Shown: positions 1 through 14,000, counted from the first letter of the stretch. The stretch: DNA of 64,000 nucleotides from Hymenoscyphus infarciens (GCA_001414345.1 LLCB01000120.1:62001-126000); one strand, 5' to 3'. A program made the numbers and translations. Notes: generated from the sequence alone by a model not told the origin.

Positions 1-1400
1 TTACTAATATAAGTATAGTCTTTATTAAGCTTAATATCTTAACCTTTATTAGCTAAAGAGTAAGCTAAAATAAAAATATTCTTAAGACTAAGAACGTAAT
101 ATACGTCTTTAATAAGTAGCTCTTTACTTTTATAAGTAATAGATATATTACCTTTTTCTAATAGAGGTATTTTAGTATTATTAGCTATTATAATAGAGCT
201 ATTAAGCTCTTTAAAATTAAGAAGCTAGCTCTTATTAGATATAAAGTAATTAGATCTCTTAGAGTCTAATACTAGTTTTCTTTTATTACTAGTATAGCTA
301 GTTATAGTATTTTTATTACTATTAATACTAGCTAATATAATAACTCTAGAAAAGACTTTAGACTTATTAGAATTAGAGTTTTTAGAGTCTTCTAATTCTC
401 TAGAGTTATTAAAGTCTTTATTTTTAGCTTTATTCTTCTTTTTATTCTTCTTAGAAGAGTTATTATTACTAGTATTATTAGAGCTCTTTCTAAGTTCTAG
501 GTAAAGTATAAAGTATTTACTCTTAATATATCTACTTTTATTATAGTAAGTATATATAGAGCTAGTTTTAATAAAAGCTTTATTAGCTTCTAAATCACTT
601 CTTTAAGTTATTCTAGACTCTTTACTTATAAGGTCGCTTATTAGCTCTTCTAAGTCTATAGAACTAATATTACCTCTTATATCTTCGTACTTTCTAGATA
701 TAAAAGAATTAAAAGAACTAGGAAGACTATTAAAGATAGTAACTAGTATAAAAGTATTAGATACTTTTTTATCTAAGCTTCTCAAGTATATAGCTAAAGA
801 CTAAATTTTAGATATATATTCTTCTATAGTACTAAAGTTACTATAGTAGACGTTAGTTATCTTATTATAGTAACGTTCTACTAGTTCTAGACTAGAGCTA
901 CTAAAATTTAACTTAATCTTATTCTAAAGTATAGAAGAGGAATTAATATCTATATATCTCTTTATATTATTAGAAGATATAATAGAGTCTAAAGTAGCTA
1001 GAGCTTTATTACTTTTAGCTCTATAATTATTAATTTATTCTTATATCTAACTACTAATTCGTCTAATTTAGCTTCGAGCTTTCCTTCTTCTATCTTATTA
1101 TAGTATAAAGACTTCTTAAGTTCTTTAATAATATCTAAGATATAAAGTATAAAGCTATTTATCTTAAGAAAAAGCTTAGCTTCTATAAGCTACTCTATAT
1201 AGTTAGAGCAGCTAATTAGCTTCTCTTTTTTAAATAAAGTAGAAGATATATTTAAACTCTCTTTTTAAAGTCTATATCTATATATAGATTAAAATATACT
1301 CTTTTTAAGTACTTATTAGCTTTTTTAGTTAAAAAAGAATAGTAAGTATTATATACTCTTTTAAATATAAATAACTATACTATCTTTCTTTCTTACTAAG
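1..1400 (-). pseudogene. Copia retrotransposon fragment (gag and protease), RIP-inactivated
   Basis: Reading the minus strand through its TAA/TAG stops gives a Copia-type order. A gag (UBN2-like) stretch contains an intact 60-codon piece at 603-785, with the family pattern of a run ending in LISDLISKESRI. A decayed zinc-knuckle region follows at about 480-545. Next is a protease-like segment at about 1-300, where the catalytic Asp-Ser-Gly reads Asp-Ser-Lys, followed by the usual Copia stretch ending near LKNIF. The element runs off the left edge of the window, so integrase and reverse transcriptase would lie outside. CA and TG are almost absent. The 5' LTR is not identified; it may be hidden in 1,872-2,113. 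The assignment to Copia is firm from the gag and protease patterns; the right border is a guess. Confidence 0.75.
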
Positions 1401-1518
1401 CTAACTTATCTTATATAAGAATAGAATAACCTATATACTAACTAAGCTATACTTAACTCTCTCTAAGAATAGCTTCTTATAAGTATAGATAATAGTAGTC
1501 TTATATAATCTAAAAGTC

Positions 1519-1871
1519 TATAATAGCCTATTATCTAGGCTATTCTAAATAGCTAGAAGTACCTACTATATATAAGATTTCAGTAGTTATTATTTTATAT
1601 TATCTATTTTAGAAAGGTTACGTACGTCCGGCTTTAAGACGTACTTCGTAGAGTTCAGGCTTTTATATTAGCCGACGTATATCGTTATTCGGTTTTAGAC
1701 TCTTTTATATTATCCGAACCTCTTATATATAGTAGTCTACTCTTCTAGAGTTAGAAAAGGCTAGTTTAGCCTTTTCTTCCGTATTAGAGCCTAGTATTTA
1801 CGTATATTATTCTATCTCGAACGTACTCCTATATATATCTTTAGTAGTAGTATATATTTCGTACTATTATA
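1519..1871 (+). repeat. Solo LTR of the A/B/E Gypsy group
   Basis: A 353-bp LTR in plus orientation. It starts TATAATAG (RIPed from TG...) and ends ACTATTATA (RIPed from ...CA). It is flanked on both sides by AAGTC (1514-1518 and 1872-1876), a 5-bp target duplication, so it is a true solo LTR left by LTR-LTR recombination. Its first ~70 bp match the LTR of element I; the remainder matches the LTRs of elements A and B. It is heavily RIPed. Confidence 0.88.
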
Positions 1872-2113
1872 AAGTCTACTAGAAGAGATAGCTACTTCTT
1901 ACTAGCTTCTTTATATATATAAGTCTTTATATAAAGGTAGCTATAAGCCTAGACTTCTTAGTTTAAGAAGAAGGCTATACTACCTATTATAGGATAACGT
2001 AATTATAATAGATATAGCTGTAGGTCTAAGTATAAGTAGTATATATATAAGTTTTTATATATATTTACTTATATCTCTAGCTTTACTCTTACTAAAGCTT
2101 CTATCTTAGTAAC
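1872..2113. other. AT-rich flank, no gene seen
   Basis: RIPed AT-rich DNA between the solo LTR and the full Copia element. It may be part of the 5' LTR of the minus-strand Copia fragment at 1-1,400, because a primer-site-like stretch lies near 1,970-1,995, but no partner LTR is in the window to prove it. It continues after the Copia insertion at 7,704. Confidence 0.4.
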
Positions 2114-2296
2114 TGTTATTATATTAGATATTCACTCTTATAATAGCTACTCGATTAGGGTTAGCTCACTCTTAGAGTACTTATACTCCCTCCTACGCAT
2201 AGTAGATAGTTCTCTCCTTATAGTAATCAATACCTAATTCTCTACTCTATACTTTTAAATACCTATAATACTTCTTTTAACCTTATATCTATAATA
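2114..2296 (+). repeat. 5' LTR of Copia element 2114-7703
   Basis: 183 bp, starts TGTTATTATATTAG and ends CTATAATA. It matches 7521-7703 except for scattered transitions such as TG/TA and CA/TA pairs. Confidence 0.92.
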
Positions 2297-2299
2297 GGT

Positions 2300-5200
2300 T
2301 ATAAGCCTAGTAGCTATTATACTATTAGTATTTAATAGTATTACTTAAATCGTAATAGTAGAAGTTAATTCACTTATTATCTTATTACTATCAACGACAC
2401 ATATATATATAAACTTAAGTTAAGAGATATTAATACTAGAAAATATATAAGTACTAACTATACCTTAATATATACTAAGTCTAAATAATCCATTTAGTAA
2501 ATTAATAAAAGTTTAACAATTGATCTCTTTAATAACCTTCAACTTATAAAAGTAAGAGGTATTCTAAGCTATATCTAAATTATCTTTTAATAATTTACCC
2601 TCTTTAGTATTAACTATATAAAAAGGTAAGAGTAAAGTAAATACTCTTATATAGGTTCTAAAGCAACTTTCACTAACAAAAGGATTACTAATTAAGAAAT
2701 CGCTTTTAAAGTCTCTCTATAATAATCTAGAAGGTTCTAGTAATAAATCGAATTTATTATTAAAAGGATCAAGATTAAGAAGTATAGAAAATAATAGCTT
2801 AAATAGTAATAGATTAGAAGCTCCTCTACCACTACTCTCTTAGTTAATATTCACTAGTACTAACGATATATTAGACCTATTAAATTTAAACTATTATAAT
2901 ACTTCTTAGCTCTTATTAAGATTACACTTAAAAGGTAAAAGTAATTACTTATTATAAAAGAAAGAAATAATAAGACTTATATATTAATATAAATTAAAAG
3001 TCTACCTTAAAAGGAATATTCAACTACTAAAAAAGGTTAAATCAATATTTACTATATAAGAAGAGAAAACTATAAATAATATAAAGTTATAAAACCTTTA
3101 AAATAAAAGAGAGGCTAAATACTACTCTATAATTATAAACAATATTAAAGCTCTCTCTACTAAAGTTATTAAAAGTATCTATACTATAAAGAGTATATAA
3201 AATACTCTTAAAAGAAAGTACTCTAGAAAAGAAGAGATACTTATATATAATATAATTAGCAATTATATTAATTATAAATATAAAAGACATAATAATCTTA
3301 AAAAGTACATTAGTTACTTCTTAAATATAAAGCATAAGCTTAAAGATCTTAAATTAACAAATATTAAAAAGTAGTATACTACTCTTTTTATTAAAGAATT
3401 AATATAGTCCTTTCCTTAATAGTCTATAGCTAAGTAAGCAGATCTTCGAGGTTCTAATCCACTAAACCTTAATCACTTAATTATTAATATTACAAATAAA
3501 GCTTATATTAGAAAGACTACTAAAAGCAAAGCCCTCTTTAAGAGTATAAAGCCTTAATAATAGCAATAATACTCGAAAGGTAATAATAGCAAAGAGGATA
3601 AGTATTACTCTTATTACACGTCTAATAAATATAACTCTAATTTATACTTTTCTCTTTTAAAAAATAAAGAAAAGAAGGAAAAGTAGAAGGCCTTTTAAGG
3701 TAAGAAGTAAACTAAATAAAACCTAAAAAAGGAAGGTAAAAAAAAGAGTAATTCTTCAAAGAATAAGAATACTAAGCTTAAGAATACTTCTAATAATAAT
3801 ACTAAGGATATAGAAAGTGCTTTTAAATATATAAGCTTATATATAGTATATAGTCTTAAATTAGATACTAATATAATTATAGTATTCTTATAAAAGTCTA
3901 AACCTTAAAGAAAGAGATTTAGAAATAATACTAGTACTAACTTATATATTACATATAATCACTATCGCTTTTAAGAAGACTTCTAAGAAGAGAATTTAAG
4001 CACTATTATAATAGTTAATAGTATAGCTTTTATTTAAGGAATTAGTATAGTAGTACTCTAATTATATACTAGCTAAGATAAGAACGATTATCACTATATT
4101 AAATTAAAGAATTATTTATATATTCTAGAAGATAATATAAACCTCTTTAACAAACGTATCTTTATAAATACTAAAGGTACTATTAATAAGTATAAATTAT
4201 AACTTACTAAATCTAGACGTGTCTTCTCTCTTTTAAATAATAATTACTATCTTCTAAAGATACTAAATAATTATCTCTTACTTAAAGACTTAAAGATATA
4301 TTTAAGTAAAAAGTAAGACGTTAAAGTTATTAAATATAATCTTAACCTTAATAAGAGACTAACTTTTATAGTTTCTTAAAACACTAATAATACTATTATT
4401 AAAAGTAGTACAAGTACTAATACTAAGACCTTTTTAACTAATAAGAAGGCTAGCTTTCTTATTTTAACTAATAAGAAGCTAGGAAATTTTAACTATAGTC
4501 ATAGCTTACCTAGTAGCACTTTAAAAAGTTAAAATCCTTTTACTAATAATATAGTATTATTACTTTAGACATCTTAGCCTTAATAATATATAAAAGACTT
4601 CTAAATTAGTAAAAGGCATAGAATTTAAAAAGCATCTAGAACCTTAAGAAGATGAAATCGTATATACTCTATATAAGCTTAGAAAGCTAATATAATATAA
4701 GCTAAAAGCCGTCAATCTAGAGTATAAAAGCTAGGAAGTTCTTAGACATATATTTAGTAATATAGTATAAATTAAGCCTCTAATATATAATAGTATAGAG
4801 TATACTATAATCTTAACTAATGAATATTTAAAAGAGTAATAGAGATACCTCTTAAAGATAAAAGAAGAGATATAAGAATATCTCTAAGCTTTTAAGCAAT
4901 TAATATATACCTAATATAGCTACTAAATTAAGATATTTAAGCTAGATAGAGAAAAGGAATTTATAATTAAAGATATCTAAAAGTATATTAAAAACCTTAG
5001 AATAAAGCTCGAGATTATTACTCTAAGATCACCTAAGTAGGACAAGGTTTCTAAGCACGTAATCTATACTCTTATTAAAAGACTCTAATCTATAGTAATT
5101 AACTAAGAGATCCCTAAGTTTCTCTAGAAAGAAGTACTACTTATACTAATCTAAACATATAATATTACTACTAATAGTATAGTTAATAGTAAGACCCTTT

Positions 5201-7490
5201 ACTAAAAGTTTCTAGACAAATTCTATCTAGATAAAGATAATATACTAGACGTATTAAATCTAAAAGTATTAGAGTATAAGGCTTTTATCTATATCCTAGT
5301 ATAAGACAGAGTTATAAGTAAAAAGCTCGTTATATATACTTAGAAAGGTATATTAATTAGTTATAAAGGTTCACGTATTTAACAAATTTAGATACTAGAA
5401 TTACAAAGAGTTATAAGATTCTTAAACATAAGATTTAATAAAGAAGGCTATATTAATAGATATAGTCTCTTAGAACCTAAATCTAAAAGTAGTAATCTTA
5501 ATAATAAGATCCTAGTTTCTATTACTTTAAATAAGAGTATAAACTTTAATAATTTTACTCTTAATCTTAATATTAATAAACCTAGCTTAACTGATTTAGA
5601 TTATAACAAACATAATAAAGTTCTTAATAAAGTTTCTATTAATAACAAAGTTAATAAACCTATTCAATAACCTTAAAAGGTATATCCTACTATTCTACTA
5701 AGTAAACATATTAATACTTATTAAGATTATACTAAGAAGATTAATCTAAATATTATTATAAATTTAATAAAAAAGAAGATAACTTTAAAAGAAATCAAGT
5801 CTCTTATAAAGCTCGCTACTAGATAAGTATATACTACTATTAAATATAAGAGTATTTAAATTTCTAATAATCTATAGACTTTAATTAAAGCCTTAAATAG
5901 TAAAAACTCTAAAGAGTAAAGATATACTATAAAGATAAAGATAGAGTCACTTATATATAAAAAGACCTAGACACTAATTAAGCGAAAGTTAGTACTAGGA
6001 GGCTAAAGAGTACTTACTACTAAATTCGTTTATTATACTAAAAGAGACACTAATTCGATTATCTTAAAGTTTAAGATAAGATAAGTAGTATATAGCTTTA
6101 AGTAAGAATATAAAGTCGATTATTACTATACTTTTATAAGAGTATATAAGACAAGCTCTTAGAGGATCATTTTAGCTCTTATTATAATATATAATCTTAA
6201 AGTTAAATAGATAGATACTATTACTACCTTCCTAAATAGTAAGATTAATAGAAAAGTTTACTATAATATACCTCTAAGATATACTAAGAATAGTATTACA
6301 TACGATTCTAAAGAATACATAGCTAAATTAAATAAGTCCTTATATAGTCTTAAACAATCCCCTTAACTATAGTAAAACAAATTACATAAGACACTTAAAG
6401 AGATAGGATTTAAGCTCTTAGTAGCTAATTATTATATATACTAAAATAAAGCTATAAAAGTTATTATTTATATATATATAGATAACTTCTTAATAGTAGA
6501 CGAAAAGTAGTATATTAATAAAGTTAAAACCAACCTTTATATAAAGTTTTAGATAGAGGACCTTAGTCTAGCTAGATATTTTCTTAGAGTACATATTTTA
6601 TATAATAGAGAAAATAAAAAGCTATATCTTTATTAAGATGCCTATATCTCGAAAATCCTTAAACGCTTTAGTATAGAAGACTATAATCTAGTTATAACTC
6701 TTTTAAACCCTAGACATATAAACTTTATAGTACTAAATATAGAATAAGCCTCTTAAGAGAGTATAAAGGAGTACTAATTAATAGTAGAATTAGCTAATTA
6801 TATAGCTATTCTTACTTAGCTAGATATATCGTATATAATATTAGTATTATCAAAGTTTTTAGTTAATCCTTCACAGTAGTATATTCAAGCTATAAAACAC
6901 TTATTATAATATTTCTAAAGAATAAAGAATTAGTATATTATATATAAAGGACTAGATCTAAAAGGACTAGAAGTATACACTAATACTAGTTATATAAATT
7001 ACCTATATACTAGTAAATCAACTTCTAAATATGCCTTCTTTTTAAGAGAGAGTATTATTACTTATTAATCCTAGAAACAATCTCGTACCGTACTATACTC
7101 GATCGAATTAGAATACTATAGTATTATCGAATTAGTAAAGAAGGTTATATAGGTACGGTTCTTACTCTTAGAATTAGAGTATAAAAGCAAGGATACTCTA
7201 TAAGTTTAAGTAGGAAGTAATTACTATAAAGCTATATAAATTATAGAGAATCTCGAATTATATTAATATACAAAGCACTTCGTATATAAGTAATAATTTA
7301 TATACGAAAGAGTAAAAGAGAGTATCGTAGAATTATACTATATACCTACGAGCGAGATACTAGTAGATAGACTAACTAAGATATTAAGAGGTAATAAGCA
7401 TAAGGAGTTTATAAAGCTATTATAGCTTATAAAGTTACCTATTTAAGAAAGTTAAAAGTTAAGAATAGGTGGAGTTATATAGAATAACCG
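2300..7490 (+). pseudogene. Copia gag-pol polyprotein, RIP-destroyed
   Basis: Conceptual reading through stops shows recognisable pol blocks. Near 6,205-6,240 is the Copia RT motif around DTITTFLN. At about 6,340-6,362 comes the LKQSP block, and at about 6,470-6,500 the catalytic YVDD box, decayed to YIDN. RNase H follows at about 7,070-7,400, with its SIELEYY block corresponding to the STEAEY pattern. Upstream, 2,500-4,300 holds Lys/Asn-rich gag-like sequence, and integrase-like sequence lies at about 4,400-5,700. Stops are almost all TAA or TAG, as expected when CAA, CAG and TGG codons are hit by C to T on either strand. No functional product is possible. The reading 3087-3290 on the opposite strand is an AT-rich accident inside it. 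Confidence 0.88.
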
Positions 7491-7520
7491 GTTTAGAGAC
7501 TAAATCTCGAATAGAGAGTA

Positions 7521-7703
7521 TATTATTATATTAGATATTCACTCTTATAATAGCTACCCGATTAGGGTTAGCTTACTCTTAGAGTACTTATACTCTCTCC
7601 TACGCATAGTAGATAGTTCTCTTCTTATAGTAATTAATACCTAATTCTCTACTCTACACTTTTAAATACCTATAACACTTCTCTTAACCTTATATCTATA
7701 ATA
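7521..7703 (+). repeat. 3' LTR of Copia element 2114-7703
   Basis: 183-bp direct repeat of the 5' LTR, followed at once by the target duplication GTAAC. Confidence 0.92.
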
Positions 7704-8800
7704 GTAACTTAGAACATAGATCTCTTACTAAAGACTTTACTATTAGAGAGAGTAGAGTATACTACTGAATATAACGGTATTTAGACCGGAAGTTAGTTAT
7801 ATTACGTAATATCACATGAAATAAGTTCGGCTCTAGAGACCTAAAATTAGCTCTCTAGGCTTATAACCTATAAGAGGTTATAGACGTATAGAGTAGGTTA
7901 TAGAGTAGGCTATAGTATAGGCTATAGAGTAGGCTAGGAGTACGTAAGTTAAATTAGTATAAAGTAGATTAGATAATCGCTAAACTACGTTTCTAGAGAG
8001 TCGAAGTATAAGTATAAAAGACTTAGTAAATTTTTAACTTAATTTCTAACTATAAGAATAGTAGAGGACTATATATACTTCTAGAGTAAATACTAGAAGC
8101 TTCTATAACTTATAAATTAAAGAGGTTACTAGAAGGTTCTAAAGATTACGTATTTACTTAACTATAACTAAGAACGTAACTAAACCTTCTAGATAATACT
8201 AGAAAGAACTAGTATAGACTAAGGTTTAAACTTAAAGCCTATTAGTAAGTAAGGTAATTATTACCTAATACTAATAATAAGATAAGATCTAGTAGTAATA
8301 ATAGTAGAGAAAGTAGAATAGATATAATATTAAGTACTACTAGAGAGAGTCTTAAGAAACAACTCTATTACTAATCTTACTCTATATAAACTTAATATAA
8401 ATCTTACTATTATATTATCGAATAATACACCGCGTCGTAAATAAGTTCTTAGAGAAATAGTATTATTATTTATACTAGCTACGGAATTAACTCGTCGATT
8501 AATTAATAGCTTACTTAAGTTTATAAGTAACTTAAAGCTTCTTAATTAATAACTTACTCTCGAGTAAATTAGTCTAACTTAGACTTATAATAGATATTAA
8601 AAGTAGTAGTAAATATATTAAGTTTATATCTACTCTTATATAAAGCTTTTATCGTTCTAGCTAGACTTAGATACTAATATAATATTTCTTATAGATATTA
8701 TAATATATATTACTAATTATTAGTAGATTACTTCTATCTAATATAGTTATAATTATAATTATTTTATTTTTATTTAAAAAAACTAATAATTATTATAAGA
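7704..8800. other. Unassigned RIPed AT-rich DNA
   Basis: Continuation of the DNA into which the Copia element jumped. It holds a short local repeat of units close to TATAGAGTAGGC at about 7,880-7,935 and T-rich runs near 8,755-8,775 that could be the tail of the neighbouring minus-strand LINE. No coding pattern was recognised on either strand. Confidence 0.5.
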
Positions 8801-8899
8801 CTAAATAAAAATTATATTATTATTATTCTTATACTACGTAGGCTATAGGCCGAGCTCTAAGAGTAAATAGTATATCTTCTATTCTAGTTTATATAGCTT

Positions 8900-11800
8900 T
8901 TTAGCTTATTCTTCTTTACTTTTTAAGCTTTCTTATAAATATAATTCTCCTTTTCTTTAGTTCCTACTACTATCTATTTAGAGCTTATCTCTTTAACTTA
9001 GTAATATAGTAGAGAGGTATAGTAAATTAGCGTATTTAACCTACTAAGGTATATATTAGTAGTATAGAAGATATATTTACCTTTAGAATTATTAGAGCTA
9101 AGGTCTTACCTTCTAGCGTATCTTAGCTTTCTTCTCTTATTCTTCTCTTTCTTTTATCTCTTTCTTACTCTTCTCTCTCTTTTTAAGTAATTCTAGTACT
9201 AGCTTATACTCTTAGAGTCTTCTTAGCTTAAGTAGCTAAGTAGTTATCCTTAGTACTAGTTTCCTATCTACTAGTACTTCTCTTAACTCTTATAAATCTT
9301 TAATCCTCTTCTTTAGAACTCTTATAAGTATGTCTCTTTCTTATAGAATATCTTAGTAAAATAGAACTAGGTGTTCTACTATCTCTCTACTACTTATATA
9401 AATATACTATAGTATAACCTAGTTTAGTACTCTTCTTATAAAGAGAAAGACGTTTAATCCTATTACTTCTATTTATACTTAGATAAGTAATAAGCTCTTT
9501 ATCTTAATAAGCCTTTTATAAACCTTTTATAGCTCTTACTTATCTAGGTCTACTTTATTTAACGCTTTTATATATTATATTAGGTTTCTCTCTTAAGTCC
9601 TTCTCTTTTAAGTCTCTAGGTAGTTCTTCTATTCTATAAGTATAGTATTATACTTAAATCCTACTTCTCTTACTCTCTACTCTTCTTCCTACTTCTATCT
9701 TACTTTTTATAAGTATAATATTACCTTCTTTACCTTTATTAGTCTACCTCTTCTTCTTTTCTTTAACTATATTACTATATATTTATAGGTATTTTAGATT
9801 AGTTCTTTTAGCTTAGACTTTTAGAACTTTCTCTTAAAAGTAGCTATTTATAGATTAAGATATAAGTTAATTAGTATATAGTCTACTTTAACTTCTAGGT
9901 TTTAAACTAAAGTAGCTTTATATACTCTTATTACTACTTATAAGTATCTTAATTATTATATAGAGAAGCTCCTTACTATTCCCTTTATATTCCCTTCTTT
10001 TAGTATAGTATAATACTATACTAACACCTTATATACTATTATACTCCTTATTACTATTATATATATCTATCTAACTTAATAGTAGTCTACTTCCTATATT
10101 TTTCTAGTAAGTCTTATAAGTATAAAGGTTTATATTATAAGCTTCTTCTAGACTCTTTCTTAGTATACCTTCTAGTTTAGTTTCCTATTAAGCTCTACTC
10201 TTAAGAATCTTATATATTTAACTAGTATAAGCCTTATCTTCTTAAACTAGACTATCTTCTTTTATAGTACTCTTATTTTTATAAAGTATATAAGTACTAT
10301 CTTCTCTAAGCTAAAAGCTATTTTTTACTTATTTATCTAGTTATTATATACTCTTTAAGCTATTTTAAGTATCTTATAGTTTACTATTATACTTTTTAAT
10401 ATTATAAGTAGATTCATATTATTTATAAAGCTTATTATAATAAGCTTATTAATTCTTACTAGGTCCTTATATAGTATTAAAGTAAAGAAGATAAATAGTA
10501 TTAGTAATAGTAATAATTCTTATTAGATATCTTATTTAAGATCTCTTTTATCTATTAATTATTTATTAAAGAATAGTATAGCCCTTTATTTAAAAAGAAA
10601 GCTCTTTATCTATATTACTACTTATTATAAAACCTTCTTCTTTCTTAATATATAAAGTAGCTATATATAGTCTACTTAGTTAAAAGCTCTTATTATATTT
10701 AGTTAAGCTAAAGATATATAGCTCTTATTTTCCTATACTATATATATACTCTCTATTACTATTCTAATTACTAGCTCTATATTTTAGTACTTCTAGTTAC
10801 TTATATATAGCCTTAGTAGTATTACTATTTCCTTTATAAGCTATATAAGCCTTTATACTATTACTTTTTTAAAGATCTTATCTATAGTTAAGAGTAGTAC
10901 TATTAACTAGTAGGCTTTTACCTTACTCTACTCTTTAGTTATTTTACCTAGTTTTCTTAGTACTATTACCTTTATATAGTAGAAGTAGGATAAGAAGTAT
11001 TATAAGTAGAAGCTTACTTCTATTATTATAGTAAGTACTTTATAAAGTAGTTTATTATAAGCTTTTAAAAAGCTATTTACTAGTATATTAAAACCTAGTA
11101 CTTTCTATAATACTAATCTTATAGCTATCTTAATATACTTCTTAGTTATATATTAGCTTACTAAGTACCTCTTAGAGAAGCTCTTAGTATTCTAGTCTCT
11201 ATTAAAAATACTTAAGTAGTTAGCTATTAACTCTAGGAAGAACTTTTCTATAAAGATATCGACCTTCTCTTAGTAGGTCTTACCTTTTATTCTATTAAGT
11301 AATATAAGTATTAGTAGTATTAGTACTTTTAGTCTTATATATCCTTTAAAGTATACCTACTTCTTAAGTATCTAGAGTTTTCTTTTATCTTTTACTACTT
11401 TTACTAGTACCTCTCTCTAGCTCTTTATCTTCGCCTTTCTACTTATTATTTAGAGTTCTTAAAGAACGTTATTAAGCTACTATCTTAAGCTCTCTATTTA
11501 GTACTCTTTCTAAGTCTTTTTATATCTCTTTACCTTCTCTAACACTTCTTTAACCTCTATATTCTACTAAGGCTATACTCTCCTTTTATCTAGCTTCTAG
11601 AGTAGTATTAAAGCTTTTATTATCTTTTAAAAGTCTTTTATAAGTCTCTATACTACTCTCTTAAGTTCTTATATATTTTAGATTATAAGTGTTTCTAAGT
11701 AAGAGGCTTCTACTTTAACTAGGATCTTATCTATTAGTCTCTAGCTAAATTTAAGCGCTTATAGTACCTTTCTCTCTTCTTCTACTTTTATTATAAGAAG

Positions 11801-12400
11801 TTAAGCTATATAGTCTAATCCTAGTAAGTCTAGAGACCTTTACTAGGTTATTATATTCTTAATAGAAAAGGTAAGGTTAATTATAAAGTTATAAGAGCTC
11901 TCTCTTCTCTATATAGCTTTACTATAGAGTATATCTCTCTCTAGTACTTATAGTATAGTAAGTTTAAAGATAAGGTCTATATTCTTATTATATCTCTTAT
12001 ATATATCTTATAAAGAGTAGTAAGTATTTAGGTTACTTATTATAAATACTCTTCTTAGTCTTATTTACTAAAGTATATTCTTAATTAGTATCTACCTTAT
12101 TTATAGATTATAGACTAAGTAGACTATTATCTTATCTACTCTCTTCTCTATTATTATACTTATCTAGTTCTTACTTATAGTATATATCTAACTTACTTTT
12201 AAGTATCTTTTATATATAAAGAGTACTATTACTCTATCTAACTAGATTATATTATATCTTAAGCTTAAGAAGTAGTTAAAGAAGTCTCTTATATTATTCT
12301 ATACTAGTTCTTAGATTACTAATATATTATATTTCTTTTTATAATTTAGAGCTATATTAAGAGCTTCTAGTATCTTCTTTATATTCTAGTATAGTACTAT
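8900..12400 (-). pseudogene. LINE ORF2 (endonuclease and reverse transcriptase), decayed
   Basis: Minus-strand reading. The endonuclease start carries a stretch ending QEL near 12,290, where I-x-E is the metal-binding motif. The GDFN block, decayed to SNLN, is followed by the usual Tyr/His pair at about 12,018-12,045. The endonuclease end (DY.AQL, standing for SDH..L) lies near 11,810. Reverse transcriptase begins with a pattern ending FLKAY..LLYKVL at about 11,030-11,075, a hallmark of Tad1-like elements. The rest of RT and a probable RNase H region run toward 8,900 but are too mutated for me to point to a catalytic YADD box. Not functional. Confidence 0.68.
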
Positions 12401-12699
12401 TATACTTATAGTAGTCTTATAAGTAGGGTTTAAGTTACTTCTATTTCTTCCTTAGTTAGACCTCTTATTATACTAAGAGAGCTTCTTAGCCTCTCTAAAA
12501 ACTAGCTTAGGTTACTATTATTTATATCTCTTACTTTATTTATATTTATTAGCCTTTCTAGTATAGATCTCTATCTTTACCTCTTCTTTAAGCTTTATAA
12601 GCTCTCTTTCTAGCTAAAGGTAAATAAGTAAAGTATTTCTATCTTACTCTCTTTTAAAAGTCTTTATAGGTTTATAAATATAGTTATCTTATTAAGATA

Positions 12700-13700
12700 T
12701 TATTCTCTTACTTATTTATAGTATTACTCCTCTATATAGTACTTCTTTATAAATACTAGGTGTTCTTCTTTATAATTCCTATACTTTACTAGGTATTCTT
12801 TTAGATCCTTCTTACTAGAGTACTCTTCCTCGTCTCTTTTATACCTCTTATATATATACTAGATATATCTCTTATCTTATTTATAGAAGTATATTATATA
12901 CCTCTACTTTTAGTACTTATAGTACCTCTATACTACTACTTCTAAGGTATATCTTTTATATAAGAAGTATTATACCTCTTATAGTATTCCTCTTATATAT
13001 AGCCTTCTTACTTCTTCTATTATTACTACTTTAAGAATATAGTTCTTTTAAGCTAGTCTCTTCTATCTCTAATACTTTTTATATCTATTTCCTTATTATA
13101 TAATCTTTAGTATTCTTATATTAAAGGCTTAAGAGATGTTTTATAATATACTCTTTATCTTATTCTTAAGTATATTTACTAAAGTTCTTTTTATAAGTAC
13201 TACTAGTATTCTTACTACTACTACTATTCCTTATCTAAATACCTTCTTTACCTAGCTATTATCTTATATATGTCTTATCTACTTCTCTTCTTTAAACCTT
13301 ATAATAATTTCTCTACTTTAGAGCTTTTAAGCTACTATTACTCTTATTCTATATCTACTTATATTTATAGCTTTAATTACCTCTTTTAGTAATAGCTTAT
13401 CCTTCTCTTTATCTATCTCTATTACTTAGACTATAATCTCTCTAGTATATTTAGCTAGTACTATATATTCTCTTTATAATATAGTTACTACCTCTCTCTA
13501 TAGTTCCCTAGTTCTAGCTCTCTCTACTTATATTAGGCTACGCTTCTTTATTCCTCCTATTCTCTTAACTATAATAGTAAGCTCCTCTTATAAGATTCTA
13601 TATATAATTATATTATCTCCTCTCTTCCTAGTTCTCTTATACTTAAGTACTTTTCTTATTACTTTAATAATTACTTTAATACTCCTTTTCTCTATTACTA
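12700..13700 (-). pseudogene. LINE ORF1 (gag-like, CCHC knuckles), decayed
   Basis: The minus-strand reading of about 12,830-12,950 shows the spacing of serial CCHC knuckles of Tad1 ORF1 proteins. The cysteines are largely read as Tyr (TGT/TGC to TAT/TAC), a direct RIP effect. Upstream minus-strand sequence is charged and poorly conserved, as is usual for ORF1. No intact frame remains. Confidence 0.55.
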
Positions 13701-14000
13701 AGTTAAGTATTATTTAGATTAGGCTCTTCTCTATTACGTTTATATAGTCTAATACTCTCTTCTATTCTCTTATACTCTACTCTTCTTAGTTTATTATACT
13801 ATCTTTATTAGTTACTAGTACTCTAGAGAAGAGAATAGAGGCTCTTTATAAGCCTCTCTTTTTCCTACTATTACTACTACTATAATTATTTAATATAATT
13901 ATAGAGTACTTTAGTCTCTTTCTAAACTGTTTAATAGTTATCTAAACGTATTTTAAGGCTTTTAAGATTACTTTATTAATTCTAAAAAAGTTTTTTTTAT

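Larger units (their letters stand above)
2114..7703 (+). mobile_element. Full-length Copia LTR retrotransposon
   Basis: A 5,590-bp element with two 183-bp LTRs (2114-2296, 7521-7703) and a perfect 5-bp target duplication GTAAC (2109-2113 and 7704-7708). The 5' LTR keeps TGTTATT; in the 3' LTR this reads TATTATT, a G to A change. A primer-site-like stretch (GGTTATAAGC) follows the 5' LTR, and a purine run (AATAGAGAG) lies just before the 3' LTR. Domain order on the plus strand is gag, integrase, reverse transcriptase, RNase H, the Copia (Pseudoviridae) order. Coding frames are destroyed by RIP stops. It is inserted in older AT-rich DNA. Confidence 0.93.
8800..14000 (-). mobile_element. Tad1-like LINE retrotransposon, decayed
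   Basis: The plus strand here is C/T-rich because the coding strand is minus. Read on the minus strand from high to low coordinates, a zinc-knuckle ORF1-like region comes first (about 12,830-12,950). An AP-endonuclease-like region follows, then a LINE reverse transcriptase start, and about 2 kb of further pol-like sequence. There are no LTRs. A T-rich run at about 8,755-8,775 would be the A-tail on the element strand, but no target duplication could be found. Every frame is broken by TAA/TAG. The assignment to the Tad1 clade rests on this order and on motif patterns and is an inference; both borders are approximate. Confidence 0.72.

Noticed and set aside
3087..3290. 67-codon minus-strand frame in the first Copia element
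   Set aside because: Lies opposite the Copia coding strand and is built of Ile/Phe/Tyr/Asn codons, as expected from AT-rich DNA.
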